DNA from: Candidatus Adiutrix intracellularis
GTDB taxonomy: Bacteria; Desulfobacterota; Desulfarculia; Adiutricales; Adiutricaceae
Assembly (NCBI GenBank): GCA_001577715.1
Contig: LQAA01000094.1
Coordinates: 1 to 33,318, forward strand
Reading direction: 5' to 3'
DNA: 33,318 nt
The notes below the pieces were generated by a model. It ran no database searches, had not been told where the DNA came from, and saw only the letters and a list, made by a program, of their open reading frames with translations. Below, piece by piece: positions 1-8,439 of this stretch. Position 1 is the first letter of the stretch. Each line of letters starts with the position of its first letter. Made by a program: the position numbers and the translations under genes.

Positions 1-194
1 TTGCCTTTATAAAATTCTAAAAATCCGGCTAAAACTTGAGCCAAACCGCCGCAAAAAATGCCCATAGCCAGAATAACAGAGGCGTTTGGGAAGAAGCCGG
101 CATTGTGGAGATTCAAAAGAATGGTGGTCATACCGAAACCCATGAGTCCTAATGGACCGGGGGAGGCTAATTTATGTGCATATTCATTAGACAT
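1..194 (-). CDS. satP: Acetate transporter SatP/YaaH family, N-terminal part (gene runs off the window)
   Basis: The minus-strand reading from ATG at 194 gives about 64 residues beginning [20 protein letters not shown], followed by [15 protein letters not shown]. This is the N-terminal signature of the GPR1/FUN34/YaaH (SatP) family: the N/S-P-x-P-L-G-L motif, then the first membrane helix with its LHNAG loop. Family members are six-helix inner-membrane acetate/succinate-proton symporters or channels. A ribosome-binding site (GAAAGGAAAT) lies just upstream of the ATG. The rest of the gene is outside the window, so whether it is intact is unknown. An acetate carrier would suit an organism that makes or exchanges acetate with a host, but that role is inference. 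Confidence 0.8.
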   Translation of the reverse strand, partial: MSNEYAHKLASPGPLGLMGFGMTTILLNLHNAGFFPNASVILAMGIFCGGLAQVLAGFLEFYKG

Positions 195-900
195 ATTTAT
201 TTCCTTTCAAAAAGGTTTATTTTTTTGTAGTGTCCGGCTATGCGAGTTAGTAGCTGGCGTTATTTGACGTAAAACAATTATTTTAGTTAAATATTGAATA
301 GATAAATATACCTTAAAAAATTTTTTATGTCAAGCGAATGTTTATTTTATTATTTAACCACGCAAATATTAATAGCATAGAGGGAGCTACTCTCCTGCAC
401 CATCTATTCTTAGCAAGATATAACTATTTAGCCCGTATGAGAACAATATGCAATGAGATAGTAGCATAAATATTAAGGTTTATTTATTCTATTATCCGTT
501 ATCTGGCCGGTTGCTACAAGGAGCTTACGTTCAGCCAATCGTCGCCTTATTTAATACTTCTTGACTATGATCATGATTGATTCGGATATTCCCTTTTACG
601 GACGGTATTCATCACCGCATCAATATTTTCCAGCGAAGTATCCATAGGTAGACTACATTCAGGTATAGCCACATACCTTTTTAATGAATCATAGGTATTT
701 AATATACGTCCAATATCTTACAATACACCTCGGATGTGGTTTCTGTAAACATTATATTACCCAGATCAATTTATTCTAAACTTTTTGTTTTATGCCCAAT
801 GGTCTGGCAACCTTTTTTAAGTTAACTACATTATCTACGCTAAATCTAGCCATACCTAAATCAGCGATGTGTCTTTCCAAATTAGTTTGTTTTCGCCACG
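195..900. other. Gene-poor decayed stretch
   Basis: No open frame of useful length. The first ~100 bases are the AT-rich promoter/leader of the SatP gene. Minus-strand scraps that still look coding occur near 600-660 (reading MDTSLENIDAVMNTVRKRE) and 790-920 (reading ERHIADLGMARFSVDNVVNL). They are in different frames, are separated by stops, and I cannot assign them to a family. This is probably the 3' part of the decayed genes that follow. Confidence 0.4.
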
Positions 901-944
901 AATATGAAGCACCGACAGTTCCATACGTTTTTTAATAAAAGCTA

Positions 945-1530
945 TTAGCTTTTATTGATAACTGTATACGAAAAGATAGATTAGGATATGGTCGAAGCCA
1001 TATCTCATGGCCTCTGAATGATGTCCCTCTGATAAAAATAAGTGTGAATGGGGTGAAGTTAAGACTATCTGAGGCTAAGTCCAGTAGTAGTTGTAGCATA
1101 GTGGTGTTGGTAGCCGCAGTAATGTTGTAAATAAACTTGAGTTCGATCCCGTGCTATCGTCCTAATTTGATAGCTAACTTATACAAGACACCAGCTTATT
1201 TTTTGAAGAAATTCAAGATTTTCTTGCTCGTATTCCTAGGCATAGGTTATGTGAAATAAAATATCTAACCTTTGAAACTTTGAGAGTTAATCTGTAAGGT
1301 GCTGTAAGTTCTAGGCTATTGGTTAGACCAATAGGGGAAACTATCAAGATGATGGTACCTATACCTACCATTAGACCGTAGAGCTGGTTAGTGTTGTCTC
1401 CCGGTTTAATACCTAGCAGACGATCTTGGTCTATAGTTACGATGAAACTATTTTTATCGACGATATAACCTAGGTTTAGAGGGACTAGAGCTTTTATAAA
1501 AAGAAGATCCAAGTTTCGGGCTGAAGCCTC
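945..1530 (-). pseudogene. Decayed RACo/AcsV-like corrinoid activation ATPase (DUF4445, ASKHA fold)
   Basis: Two minus-strand stretches match consecutive parts of the corrinoid-protein reductive activator family. The segment 1512-1213 reads IVTIDQDRLLGIKPGDNTNQ followed by LYGLMVGIGTIIL. This corresponds to the family's G-D-T-T-G-x-L-Y-G-L-A-V-D-I-G-T-T-T phosphate-binding region, but the invariant D and two T are now G and I. The next segment, about 1160-960, reads ITAATNTTMLQLLLDLASDS then LNFTPFTLIF, matching the V-x-G-N-T-T-M-L-H-L-L-L-G-L-D-P block. The two parts are out of frame with each other, and the N-terminal [2Fe-2S] domain is not recognisable. Family members use ATP to re-reduce cob(II)alamin in corrinoid proteins of the Wood-Ljungdahl and methyltransferase pathways. 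Assignment is by recalled motifs only. Confidence 0.6.
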
Positions 1531-1544
1531 AAGCCGTTTTTAAA

Positions 1545-2345
1545 CTAATTCACCGCTGGGCTATCGTTGGACGGCTCCCTTCGGAGTGAATAGAATCAAA
1601 AACGCTTCAGCCAGAAAGCGGGCGTATTTTGGACCTATAATTTTTGGTGCTTCGATAGAATTAGTATAACTGATTATAGTTGTACTAAAATTCTTTAATT
1701 CCAAAGCATAGCTAATTATTTCAGTGCCCGGCCGGTTAAAGGCTAGAGCCATTCAAGATTCATCTTTTCTCTAACTTTTAATGGCTTTGGCTAAATCCAA
1801 TAGTCCAATTAACATGTTCAAAGGCTAATTAACTTCTACTGTTACTTTTTCACATTTAGACTAAAGATGTTAGCAGGTCATTATTACCGCTGAAATTCTC
1901 CTAGTTTTAAAATTTAGTTCAACCTGATTAGCTATAATTTAATCTAGATAATTTTTAATAAAAACATTAAATTCATGGCTAATTTCAGGATTATCTAGAT
2001 TTATCTTTGCTCCTGAGGCTGCTGCTTTAGTTGTATAACAGAAGGGCGGTATAGTTAACTTAGCTTATATTTTCTTCCTGATCGCGAAGGCTAAAATAGT
2101 TAACGCGGAAGCATCAAAGGTAGCTTCTAGAAAATGTAAGTTCAATGCCTTAGCCAATTGGGCGTCCTGACAACTAGCATTCTGATGGCAGTAGTCACCT
2201 TTAGCCAAATAATTGATACTATTCAGAAACGAGGCTGTTTATTTACTCTCTAGTTTATGGCCCTCACTAAGTCGCTAGCGGTGGTAGGGATCTCAGTAGC
2301 GATAGTTAAATAGACATCCGCACCAATTTTAGCGGCAAAAGTTTG
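1545..2345 (-). pseudogene. Unrecognised decayed gene(s) in the corrinoid block
   Basis: Minus-strand pieces with clear coding character are spread over three frames. About 2340-2270 reads GADVYLTIATEIPTTASDL, about 2150-2080 reads AKALNLHFLEATFDASAL, and 1752-1561 gives a 63-codon open piece containing IEAPKIIGPKYARFLAEAF. Stops and shifts lie between them. I cannot name the family. The position next to corrinoid-protein and activator remnants makes a corrinoid-dependent methyltransferase a possibility, but this is guilt by association only. Confidence 0.35.
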
Positions 2346-2462
2346 GGACAAGGGACTCCCTTGATAATAATTTTAACTTTATTGCGAAAGCTTTTTTTTT
2401 TAGTCTTTCTATGACTAATTTTATGCTAGCTATAGTGGTAGTTATCAGGGTTAACATACAAA

Positions 2463-2870
2463 TTATCTAAATATCGTTCTCCCTAACCGCTCCATAAACT
2501 TCTCTATTGACACGTCACATCTTAGATCGATCATATCGAAACCGTAGGGTTCCATGGAAGAATTAACTATCCGTTTGCTAATATCACAAGTGTCTCCTTC
2601 GATCATTCCGATTACCGCGAAACCGTATCTGTCGCCGTCACGATTAGGGTAGGGTTTTAAAAGGAATTTAAAATTGGGGGTTGCGATACCCCGCGGTAAA
2701 AGCATACCTAGTTTTCTAATCTCCTCTCGTATGGTTCTACAAGAAGTCTTTATACCCCTTCATCTTCAGACGCGACCTTGTCTGTTTAAGAGTCCCCTTT
2801 CAATAGCATTTAATAGTATGATTAATAAGTTAATACGTTATTTTAGTCTTGCTAGTCATATCTTTAAGCT
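2463..2870 (-). pseudogene. Decayed corrinoid (B12-binding) methyltransferase protein, MtbC/MtaC-like
   Basis: The open piece 2705-2463 reads VIGMIEGDTCDISKRIV, then MEPYGFDMIDLRCDVSIEKF. This is the classic cobalamin-binding domain (G-T-V-x-G-D-x-H-D-I-G-K-N-L-V, then A-G-F-x-V-x-D-L-G-x-D-V-x-x-E-x-F). The cobalt-ligating His is replaced by Cys and the following Gly by Ser, so it should not bind B12 in the usual base-off/His-on way. Upstream, in another frame at about 2820-2780, is NAIERGLLN, typical of the four-helix cap that precedes this domain. Together the reading is an interrupted one- or two-domain corrinoid protein serving methyl transfer to tetrahydrofolate. Confidence 0.65.
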
Positions 2871-3190
2871 AGCCAGTCTGGTTTAGCAAAAAATAGAACT
2901 ACGGTGCGGCGTTTTTAGAATGATAGACTGAATAGATTCTATATGATTTCCTAAAGTTGATTAATCTCTTTACCAGTTAAAGATATAAATATGTTCGAGG
3001 CTATTATTTTTAATCGTGTTTTTGGCTTTATTTGCTAGAATAGAAGCGCTGATTATTTATTTTTGCTTGGAAAGCCAAGTATGGGACAATTTAGCTAAAA
3101 GTAATAAAGTCGCTTCACTCGCATCGGATTTTCTATATATCCAAATGCAGGTTAAATGCTTTAGCCAGGTCGTCGTAAAACTATTCGCTT
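2871..3190. other. Gap with no assignable gene
   Basis: A short plus-strand frame at 3016-3201 has no family look. Minus-strand readings give only short scraps (for example LLLLAKLSHTWLSKQK near 3110-3060) that I cannot identify. It is probably decayed coding DNA downstream of yedE. Confidence 0.3.
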
Positions 3191-3194
3191 TACC

Positions 3195-4320
3195 TCTCTG
3201 AAAACTAGGTTGATAAAGAGAACTATAAGTAGGTTGCCCAGCATAGCAGTCTGGGCGTAAGTTTTGATACCGGTTCCACTGAAAGTTAGACTCTAGCCAT
3301 GGGTTATGATCGTATCGCCTAGAAGACCTAGGACATAATAAATCACGTCGCCGTTACCTTCGCCGGCCATAAATAGCTGGCGTTCGGGATAACCGCTAAC
3401 TAAGATCGACCTCAAACCCACAATAAACATACCTAAAAAATTCTACAGGTTTTAAGTACGAACAATAGGTTACTCCTTAAAGCTAGGGTTGAACTAATTA
3501 AAAGCTATATTACCGATCCAGGCCGCAGCTAAAAATCTGATGGCTCCCAGTAAAAGGCGAACCTGCTTGAAAAGGATGAGACCGTTGACTTCCCCGATTG
3601 AACAGAAATGGCTGCGTTGGTCGATAAGATCTATAATTAGAGTTAGAGAACTCTACAAAATAATGTGCTAACTGCCCTGGCTTTTAAAGGGAATAGTAAA
3701 TAAATTTTAGGTTCTTCTTTGAAGAGAGGGAAGGTTAGCCTCGAGGTTAAAAAGAAGAGCATAAATAGTAAGGAAGGGTAGCCCAGTCTCCGGCAACTAT
3801 TATTGGAATACTTCAGAGAAAAATTCTACTTGATGAAAGGTACCGAGTTCGCGGCTATGCCCACTAGTAATCCCAGCAGTCCGAAGGTGGTATCGCTATT
3901 CCCACTGGTTAGATAGAGCACATGATCTTCACAAGGGGTAGTTAAGTAAAACTAGGGCTTTTAAGGGCACCACCATGCCTAGAAAAAACGAGTCAACGGA
4001 TTTGAATCACTAAGGGGTTTGAATTCACCGGTCATCAAGGGTGGCTAAAAACATCCCCAGAACCAGACCTATAATTTTTAGATGGATCGTACTGCATCAC
4101 TTCGGTCAGATTAAGCCCCACCGCCCTGAATAAATTGCAGCCAAACAGACCACGTAAATGTCTATGTTGGGTGGGTTGTTTAACTTTTATGGAGTTACGG
4201 TCAATAAACCGATAATAATCCTGACGTCAATTATGCCTTTTTTGGAAGGGGGAATATCCATCACTTTTAAGTTCCTAGCAATAGGAATATTATTTTCGAT
4301 AGTTCTTCCTAGCTAGATAA
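3195..4320 (-). pseudogene. yedE: Decayed YedE-type selenium/sulfur transport membrane protein
   Basis: The minus strand carries the blocks of a YedE (YeeE/YedE sulfur-transport) protein in the right order but in several frames. They are FKPLSDSNPLTRFFLGM (about 4040-3980), TTFGLLGLLVGIAANSVPF (about 3895-3840), SLKYSNNSCRRLGYPSLLF (about 3820-3765), SIGEVNGLILFKQVRLLLGA (about 3605-3545) and SGYPERQLFMAGEGNGDVIY (about 3400-3340). The last is the R-Q-L-I-L-A-G-E-G-D-G-D signature, and V-L-G-L-L and hydrophobic helices follow. In this family the protein is a roughly 10-helix inner-membrane importer for thiosulfate- or selenium-type ions, often beside selD or yedF. At least four frameshifts and several stops make it non-functional. 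Confidence 0.7.
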
Positions 4321-4719
4321 ATGTTAGTAATTTTTTAATTTTACAAGCTAATATATTTTTACCAGGCCTTGATTAAGGAGCTCCGGAAGTTACCAGGGAA
4401 CCGGACCTAAAGTATATCCTCAGCAATGCCGATATCAATTCGATTTAATAGTAGTTAAAATAGACCCTTAAAATAAAAATTAACTATTTCTTCTTGGCGA
4501 CCACTTTTTTTAGAGTACTTTTTCTAGTTCATAATAATTTAGTACTATTATAAACTAATTTTGAGGTAATATTATGCTCTTTAAATGTATTTGTTGATAA
4601 AAAAGATGAGGGTGGAATTTATGTCGCTGAAGGAATGATAAAAAGTTTAAAAAAGAGATTCTCGGTTGGTTAAACTCATAAGTCCACAGGAATGTCACCT
4701 ATATTTTCGTTAATAATAT
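4321..4719. other. Decayed stretch, nothing assignable
   Basis: AT-rich sequence between the yedE and hydrogenase remnants. I see no frame above about 40 codons, no recognisable motif on either strand, and no clear terminator. Confidence 0.4.
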
Positions 4720-6081
4720 TTAGGGTCATTACAGCAGGTTGTGTGAAAAAAGTTATGGTTCTTTGGCTCTAGCGGATTTTTAAAAAACTTTTATAAAGTT
4801 TTTGGATCGAGGAATTTTCGTGAGACTTTAGCATGAGCAGAACTTTATCGTGGGCGTAAGTGAATGAAGTTCGGGCCGTAAAGACTTTTTCAAAGAGCGT
4901 CAACTGTAAGCTCTTGGGTTGCCCGCCGCCGGTGACGTAACCTTTTCTGGGCAGGTTTATAACCTATACGAGATGTAAACTTAGATAGCCAGCCTTAAAA
5001 GCTACCATAATCGACTGTATATACCTAAGTCCGGTCACTACTATTTTGAGAGTTAGGTTACCAACCTCAATTTTCGTGGTGCGAAAACCAATAGAACCGC
5101 GAATAGCGGTATATTTATCGCCAGGATTAATTTACCGGTGATCAGTTTATAACCGTTGCGCAAAATAACTTCCATAATCCCGCCGGTCGCGTCAAAAATT
5201 TCGGTGGCCTTAAGTTGTAATCACCCAAAGGAGAAACGTACTTTTCATCGGGCAGAGATAAGGAATTAAGGCCCTTATTTTTAATCAGTTAAGCTATTTC
5301 GCGGGTGGTCAGAATCATATCTACATCTCGTCAGCCAATGTTGACCATTTCCGGGCGGGTATATTCAAACTGTTTGCAGGTGCAGGGTATTACTGAGACC
5401 GAATAATTTTTTTGAAGGCCTTTTTACTAAGTTGGCCCTATAGGTCTTGAAAATAGCTCTGCCCATTTGTTAGGGGCTTTTGTAGGATGATAAATGTTTT
5501 CTCAGGCCGGAGTAATTCAGTTTCAGATAAGGTACTTAGACCGGGTAGCAGGGAGTAAATATGGGGAGAACCCCGCCATTTTTTACCCAATTGATTAATT
5601 TGCTACCTTCTTCCGTAATGGCTGGATCGGCGGCAAAGTTAGTGTTGTAACCCTTATCGAAAACCAAATGACGTAAGGTTACTACCAACCAAATAGAGTC
5701 TAGGATTTCCAAATGAGCTCCGAAATCTTTAGCAATCCTCACTTGAACGGTTGGAGTGGACTACACCACCATAAAGACGCTGGGGATCAGCCAGAGCTTT
5801 CAAAACTTCGTCCAGAGGGCTAACATTGTAAGCGACGAACAGGGGTTCCTGAACTGAATCCGGTATGTCTCGTTCTCTACGCACCCTGGTTTAGGCCGCC
5901 GGACCGTATTCGGTAACAGAGACGTGAAATTTGTATTTCTGACTACATTGTTCGCAATGATATATTTATTCTTCGGTATTTCCTGAGACTAATAATGAGG
6001 TAGACCTCTAATGGCGAGATTAGGATCTAGCTTTTTGCATTTTTGATAATTGGTATAAAGATTTTTATCAATAATAATCAC
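4720..6081 (-). pseudogene. hydA: Decayed [FeFe]-hydrogenase catalytic subunit (HydA2/HndD type)
   Basis: From a GTG at 6081, eight bases after the upstream ferredoxin gene, the reading starts VIIIDKNLYTNYQKCKKLD. This is the N-terminal ferredoxin motif with three of the four Cys gone. Then come LDEVLKALADPQRLYGG (5810-5765), NTNFAADPAITEEGSKLINW and NGGVLPIFTPCYPV (5650-5536, the L1 motif T-S-C-x-P damaged), YSVSVIPCTCKQFEYTRPEM (about 5415-5350, L2 motif in another frame), DVDMILTTREIA, SLPDEKYVSPLGD, GLITGK-like pieces, and GYVTGGGQPKSLQLTLFEKV (about 4955-4890). In the last, the Cys-rich L3 motif C-P-G-G-C is lost. The end, LMLKSHENSSIQKLYKSFL, matches the family C terminus. Multiple shifts, stops and lost cluster ligands make it dead. 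Such subunits reduce or oxidise H2 in bifurcating hydrogenases or in the hydrogen-dependent CO2 reductase. Confidence 0.85.
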
Positions 6082-6089
6082 AGTTATGA

Positions 6090-6668
6090 CTAAACCTTCT
6101 TTACAGGGGCGCTAATATTTATCGGAGCTAGAGCTTCAGCGGTGGCGATATTTCTTTGTTTACGTTCTGCGTTCGCATCGATGAGGTGAAGGGCTTGGTT
6201 AGGGCAGATCCGGACGCAGACCGGGCCGGTTACCTCCTCAAAGCAGAGGTCACACTTGGAAGCGGCCACCTTGCCTCCGGCTCCGTTAGATTGAAGTACC
6301 TGCTTACCATTGGTGAAATAAGGTAATAAGGTGATGGCCCCGAAGGGACAGGACACTAGGCAGTCTTTGCAACCAATACACCTAGCCTCGTCTACAATTA
6401 CCTGACCCTTAATGCGGCTGATAGCCTTTTGTTTACAAACTGACTGGCAAGGCGAATTCTCGCAGTGTTTACATTGAATAGGCATGCTAGCGGTTTCAAT
6501 AACCATGACGTAAAGTTTGGGGGTGACAGGGACGTTGATGGTGCCAACTGTCTTCCCCACCCTGTTGCGCTTAGTGTTGTGAGTTTGAAAACAGGCCATT
6601 TCGCAAGCCTTACAACCGGTACACTTGCTGATATCCGTACTTACGAACAGGCCAAAATCACTTGACAT
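6090..6668 (-). CDS. hycB: HycB-like four-cluster ferredoxin (hydrogenase/formate dehydrogenase electron-transfer subunit)
   Basis: 192 residues from ATG at 6668. I chose this start because GGAGGT sits six bases upstream; a further ATG 21 bases earlier lacks such a site. Four cysteine groups are visible: CTGCKACEMAC near residue 16, CKHCENSPCQSVC, CIGCKDCLVSCPFGAI, and CDLCFEEVTGPVCVRICP. These are enough for four [4Fe-4S] clusters, the layout of the HycB/HydN/FdhB-type polyferredoxins that wire formate dehydrogenase to hydrogenase. It is cytoplasmic, with no signal or anchor helix. It is the first gene of an operon with the dead hydrogenase, and only eight bases separate them. The frame is uninterrupted with all sixteen Cys present, so it may still be used with a formate dehydrogenase or hydrogenase encoded elsewhere. 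Whether it belongs to a hydrogen-dependent CO2 reductase is inference. Confidence 0.85.
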   Translation of the reverse strand: MSSDFGLFVSTDISKCTGCKACEMACFQTHNTKRNRVGKTVGTINVPVTPKLYVMVIETASMPIQCKHCENSPCQSVCKQKAISRIKGQVIVDEARCIGCKDCLVSCPFGAITLLPYFTNGKQVLQSNGAGGKVAASKCDLCFEEVTGPVCVRICPNQALHLIDANAERKQRNIATAEALAPINISAPVKKV

Positions 6669-6949
6669 GACAATACCTCCAAATAACATTTACGATACTG
6701 AACAATCCTCAGCTTTCCTTCGAACCTAAGCCGGTAAGGTTAATAAACAACAAAATTTCTTGTTCTTTTTATTTTAAACTATATAACAATAGATTTTTAA
6801 TGTCAAATTTTTGGTGAAATCGGGTAGATAGAAACTTATTACCGCTTATTTGAGCTAAGCGAAAATATTTTAAAACTTATAACTCTCAATAAAAATTAAT
6901 CTTATCAAGATTTGTCTTACCTATAACTTTGTTGTTGTTAAATAAAATT
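6669..6949. other. Divergent intergenic region
   Basis: AT-rich leader of the ferredoxin gene. It presumably holds its promoter and the end of the plus-strand decayed DNA. I see no strong hairpin or reading frame. Confidence 0.4.
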
Positions 6950-7132
6950 ATTAATTTTTTACTAGCCTGTCTCTTTAAAAGAGTAGTGTGGGGTTCACGG
7001 CCGTTACCTAGGACTAACCTTGTCCTGATCACTAGACAGGGAGTAATAAAAATCCGCTTGTATTTTCACCGGGTTTATGAAAAAATTATTAGATACTTTT
7101 TATACTATATTAATTTAAGATATTTGACTTGA
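6950..7132 (+). pseudogene. folA: Possible remnant of dihydrofolate reductase
   Basis: The plus frame reads FKRVVWGSRPLPRTNLVLIT then RQGVIKIRLYFHRVYEKI. The stretch S/G-R-P-L-P-x-R-T-N-x-V-L-T-R-Q is typical of the NADPH-binding segment of FolA, and an acidic/aliphatic helix start should follow. The segment is only about 50 codons, has a one-residue insertion before TRQ, and lacks the catalytic N-terminal part, so at most it is a fragment. Similarity is recalled, not searched. Confidence 0.35.
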
Positions 7133-7176
7133 TATTCTATTTCGAATCCAGGAGAATAGCTTTATTGTTAATTCCC

Positions 7177-7203
7177 AAGCTACAGTTATTTTGTAGCTTT
7201 TTC
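7177..7203 (+). terminator. Rho-independent terminator or attenuator
   Basis: A seven-base perfect stem, AAGCTAC (7177-7183) with GTAGCTT (7193-7199), encloses a nine-base AT-rich loop and runs straight into a T tract. It lies about 90 bases upstream of the siroheme-protein gene, after the folA-like remnant. It could end transcription of the former or act as an attenuator in the leader of the latter. Confidence 0.55.
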
Positions 7204-7262
7204 AGGAAACTTCAGATCAACCTGAGCGATACGCAAAGCTAAGGCTGTCTTTAAGCGCAACC
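7200..7262 (+). promoter_or_regulatory. Candidate GEMM-like (cyclic-dinucleotide) riboswitch leader
   Basis: The leader contains AAAC (7207-7210), a five-base hairpin TTCAG/CTGAG (7211-7226), then ATACGCAAAGCTAAGGC (7229-7245). GEMM-I riboswitches share the order A-A-A-C, hairpin, then G-A-C-G-C-A-A-A-G-C-C. The second half, with its tetraloop receptor and the closing P1 helix, is not convincing here, so this is either a degraded or divergent example or a chance match. It would sit about 50 bases before the AGGAGG of the downstream gene. Confidence 0.3.
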
Positions 7263-7293
7263 ATTTGACTATCCATCTCTAGGAGGTTGTATC

Positions 7294-8145
7294 ATGATTG
7301 ATTGTGCTGAACTAAAAAAAAGCGGTTTTATTCCGCAAAGGCAAAACGGCTATTTTTGCCTCAGAGTTAAAATAACTGGCGGATATGTGGTTAGCCAAAA
7401 CCTAGCCGCGTTGTCGGAAGTAGCCCGGATTTATGGAAATGGAGAGGTCCATCTAACCTCAAGACAAAATATAGAAATACCTTTTATTGCTCTGGTCAAT
7501 ATCGAAAATGTCCGAGAAATGCTGACGAAGGCAGGCTTGTCGCCAATTACTTTAGGCCCAAGTCTTCGTAATATAACCGCCTGCCAGGGGACAGCCACCT
7601 GTAAAAATGGCCTTATAGATACTCAGCAGCTGGCTAAATATTTATCTGAAAATCTTACTGAAAGAAACGTCCTGCCCTACAAATTTAGAATTGGCCTCAC
7701 GGGCTGTCATAATAATTGCCTTAAGATCGAAAAAAACGACCTCGGTCTCAAAGGCGGATTTATTCCGGAACACCGTCATGAGCATTGTATCAACTGCGGA
7801 ATCTGCCAAAGGGGTTGTCCAACCAGGGCAATAATTCCGGGCTCGCCGAGCTTGACTATTGATAGCTCCAAATGTGTTAACTGTGGGTCTTGCTTAAATC
7901 ATTGCCCTAATGAATGCTGGGCAGGTCAATTGGGGACAGTTATATTCTTCGGTGGACGCTTTGATAATCAAGTTCAAACTAGCCACAACTGCTTTCCCAT
8001 TATCACCGAAGATAAAAAATTATTAATAGCTATCAACCGTTGTCTGGATTTTTACCAAAAATTTGGGTACAAAGGAGAGCGTTTCAATCAAACTGTAACG
8101 CGTCTGAGCTGGGCTAAATTCGACCAATTCATACTGGAGGCCTAA
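7294..8145 (+). CDS. Siroheme/[4Fe-4S] sulfite-nitrite reductase family protein with two ferredoxin clusters (AsrC-like)
   Basis: 283 residues, with AGGAGG eight bases before the ATG. An N-terminal ferredoxin-like half-domain (residues about 15-80, with LTSRQNIEIPFI) is followed by the siroheme/[4Fe-4S] ligand set C97-x5-C103 and C138-x3-C142. Two [4Fe-4S] ferredoxin motifs then come at C165/168/171/175 and C194/197/200/204. This order and size match the anaerobic sulfite reductase subunit C group and related small sirohaem reductases, which reduce sulfite (or nitrite) with six or fewer electrons in the cytoplasm. No AsrA or AsrB partner is visible. The downstream DNA is decayed, so the electron donor must be encoded elsewhere. 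All ligand cysteines are present and the frame is clean, so it is probably active. Whether the physiological substrate is sulfite or something else is unknown. Confidence 0.8.
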   Translation: MIDCAELKKSGFIPQRQNGYFCLRVKITGGYVVSQNLAALSEVARIYGNGEVHLTSRQNIEIPFIALVNIENVREMLTKAGLSPITLGPSLRNITACQGTATCKNGLIDTQQLAKYLSENLTERNVLPYKFRIGLTGCHNNCLKIEKNDLGLKGGFIPEHRHEHCINCGICQRGCPTRAIIPGSPSLTIDSSKCVNCGSCLNHCPNECWAGQLGTVIFFGGRFDNQVQTSHNCFPIITEDKKLLIAINRCLDFYQKFGYKGERFNQTVTRLSWAKFDQFILEA

Positions 8146-8430
8146 ATAAGGTGTTGTTATATGAGTCGGCGGGTCTCTCTGATTATTTTGCTGCATCTTC
8201 AGAGTATTCTATTATCAAGTTGGTGATGCGCTGCGAGATCTTTTTTATTCATATCCTTGTTCAGCGTCTTTAATTTTAACTGGTAGGGCTATCGATGTAG
8301 CGTCTTTAATGAGTGCTAATCTTAAAATAAACTTGGTGATATCGCCTCTATTCCTCCTAAGGCAATTTTATTTTAATACTTGCCTAATACCTAAAAATAT
8401 ATTAATCATTTAGTTTTTAATTGGTTAGTC
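8146..8430 (+). pseudogene. Decayed gene after the siroheme protein, family unknown
   Basis: A GTG at 8152 opens VLLYESAGLSDYFAASSEYS and runs into a stop after about 40 codons. A second frame continues ALRDLFYSYPCSASLILTG then RAIDVASLMSANLKINL, and a third reads LGDIASIPPKAILF. The pieces look like one broken protein translated from just behind the siroheme gene, seven bases away, so probably co-transcribed with it. I cannot name it. Confidence 0.35.
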
Positions 8431-8439
8431 GTATTAATT

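Noticed and set aside
1085-1165. tRNA-like pattern on the plus strand (7-base acceptor-like pairing around gagttcgatccc)
   Set aside because: The T and anticodon arms do not form properly, and the stretch is better explained on the minus strand as the N-T-T-M-L block of the corrinoid activator remnant.
2674-2886. 70-codon plus-strand frame
   Set aside because: It is antisense to the corrinoid-protein remnant and has no family character.
3016-3201. 61-codon plus-strand frame
   Set aside because: No motif, no ribosome-binding site and AT-driven composition; treated as noise in decayed DNA.
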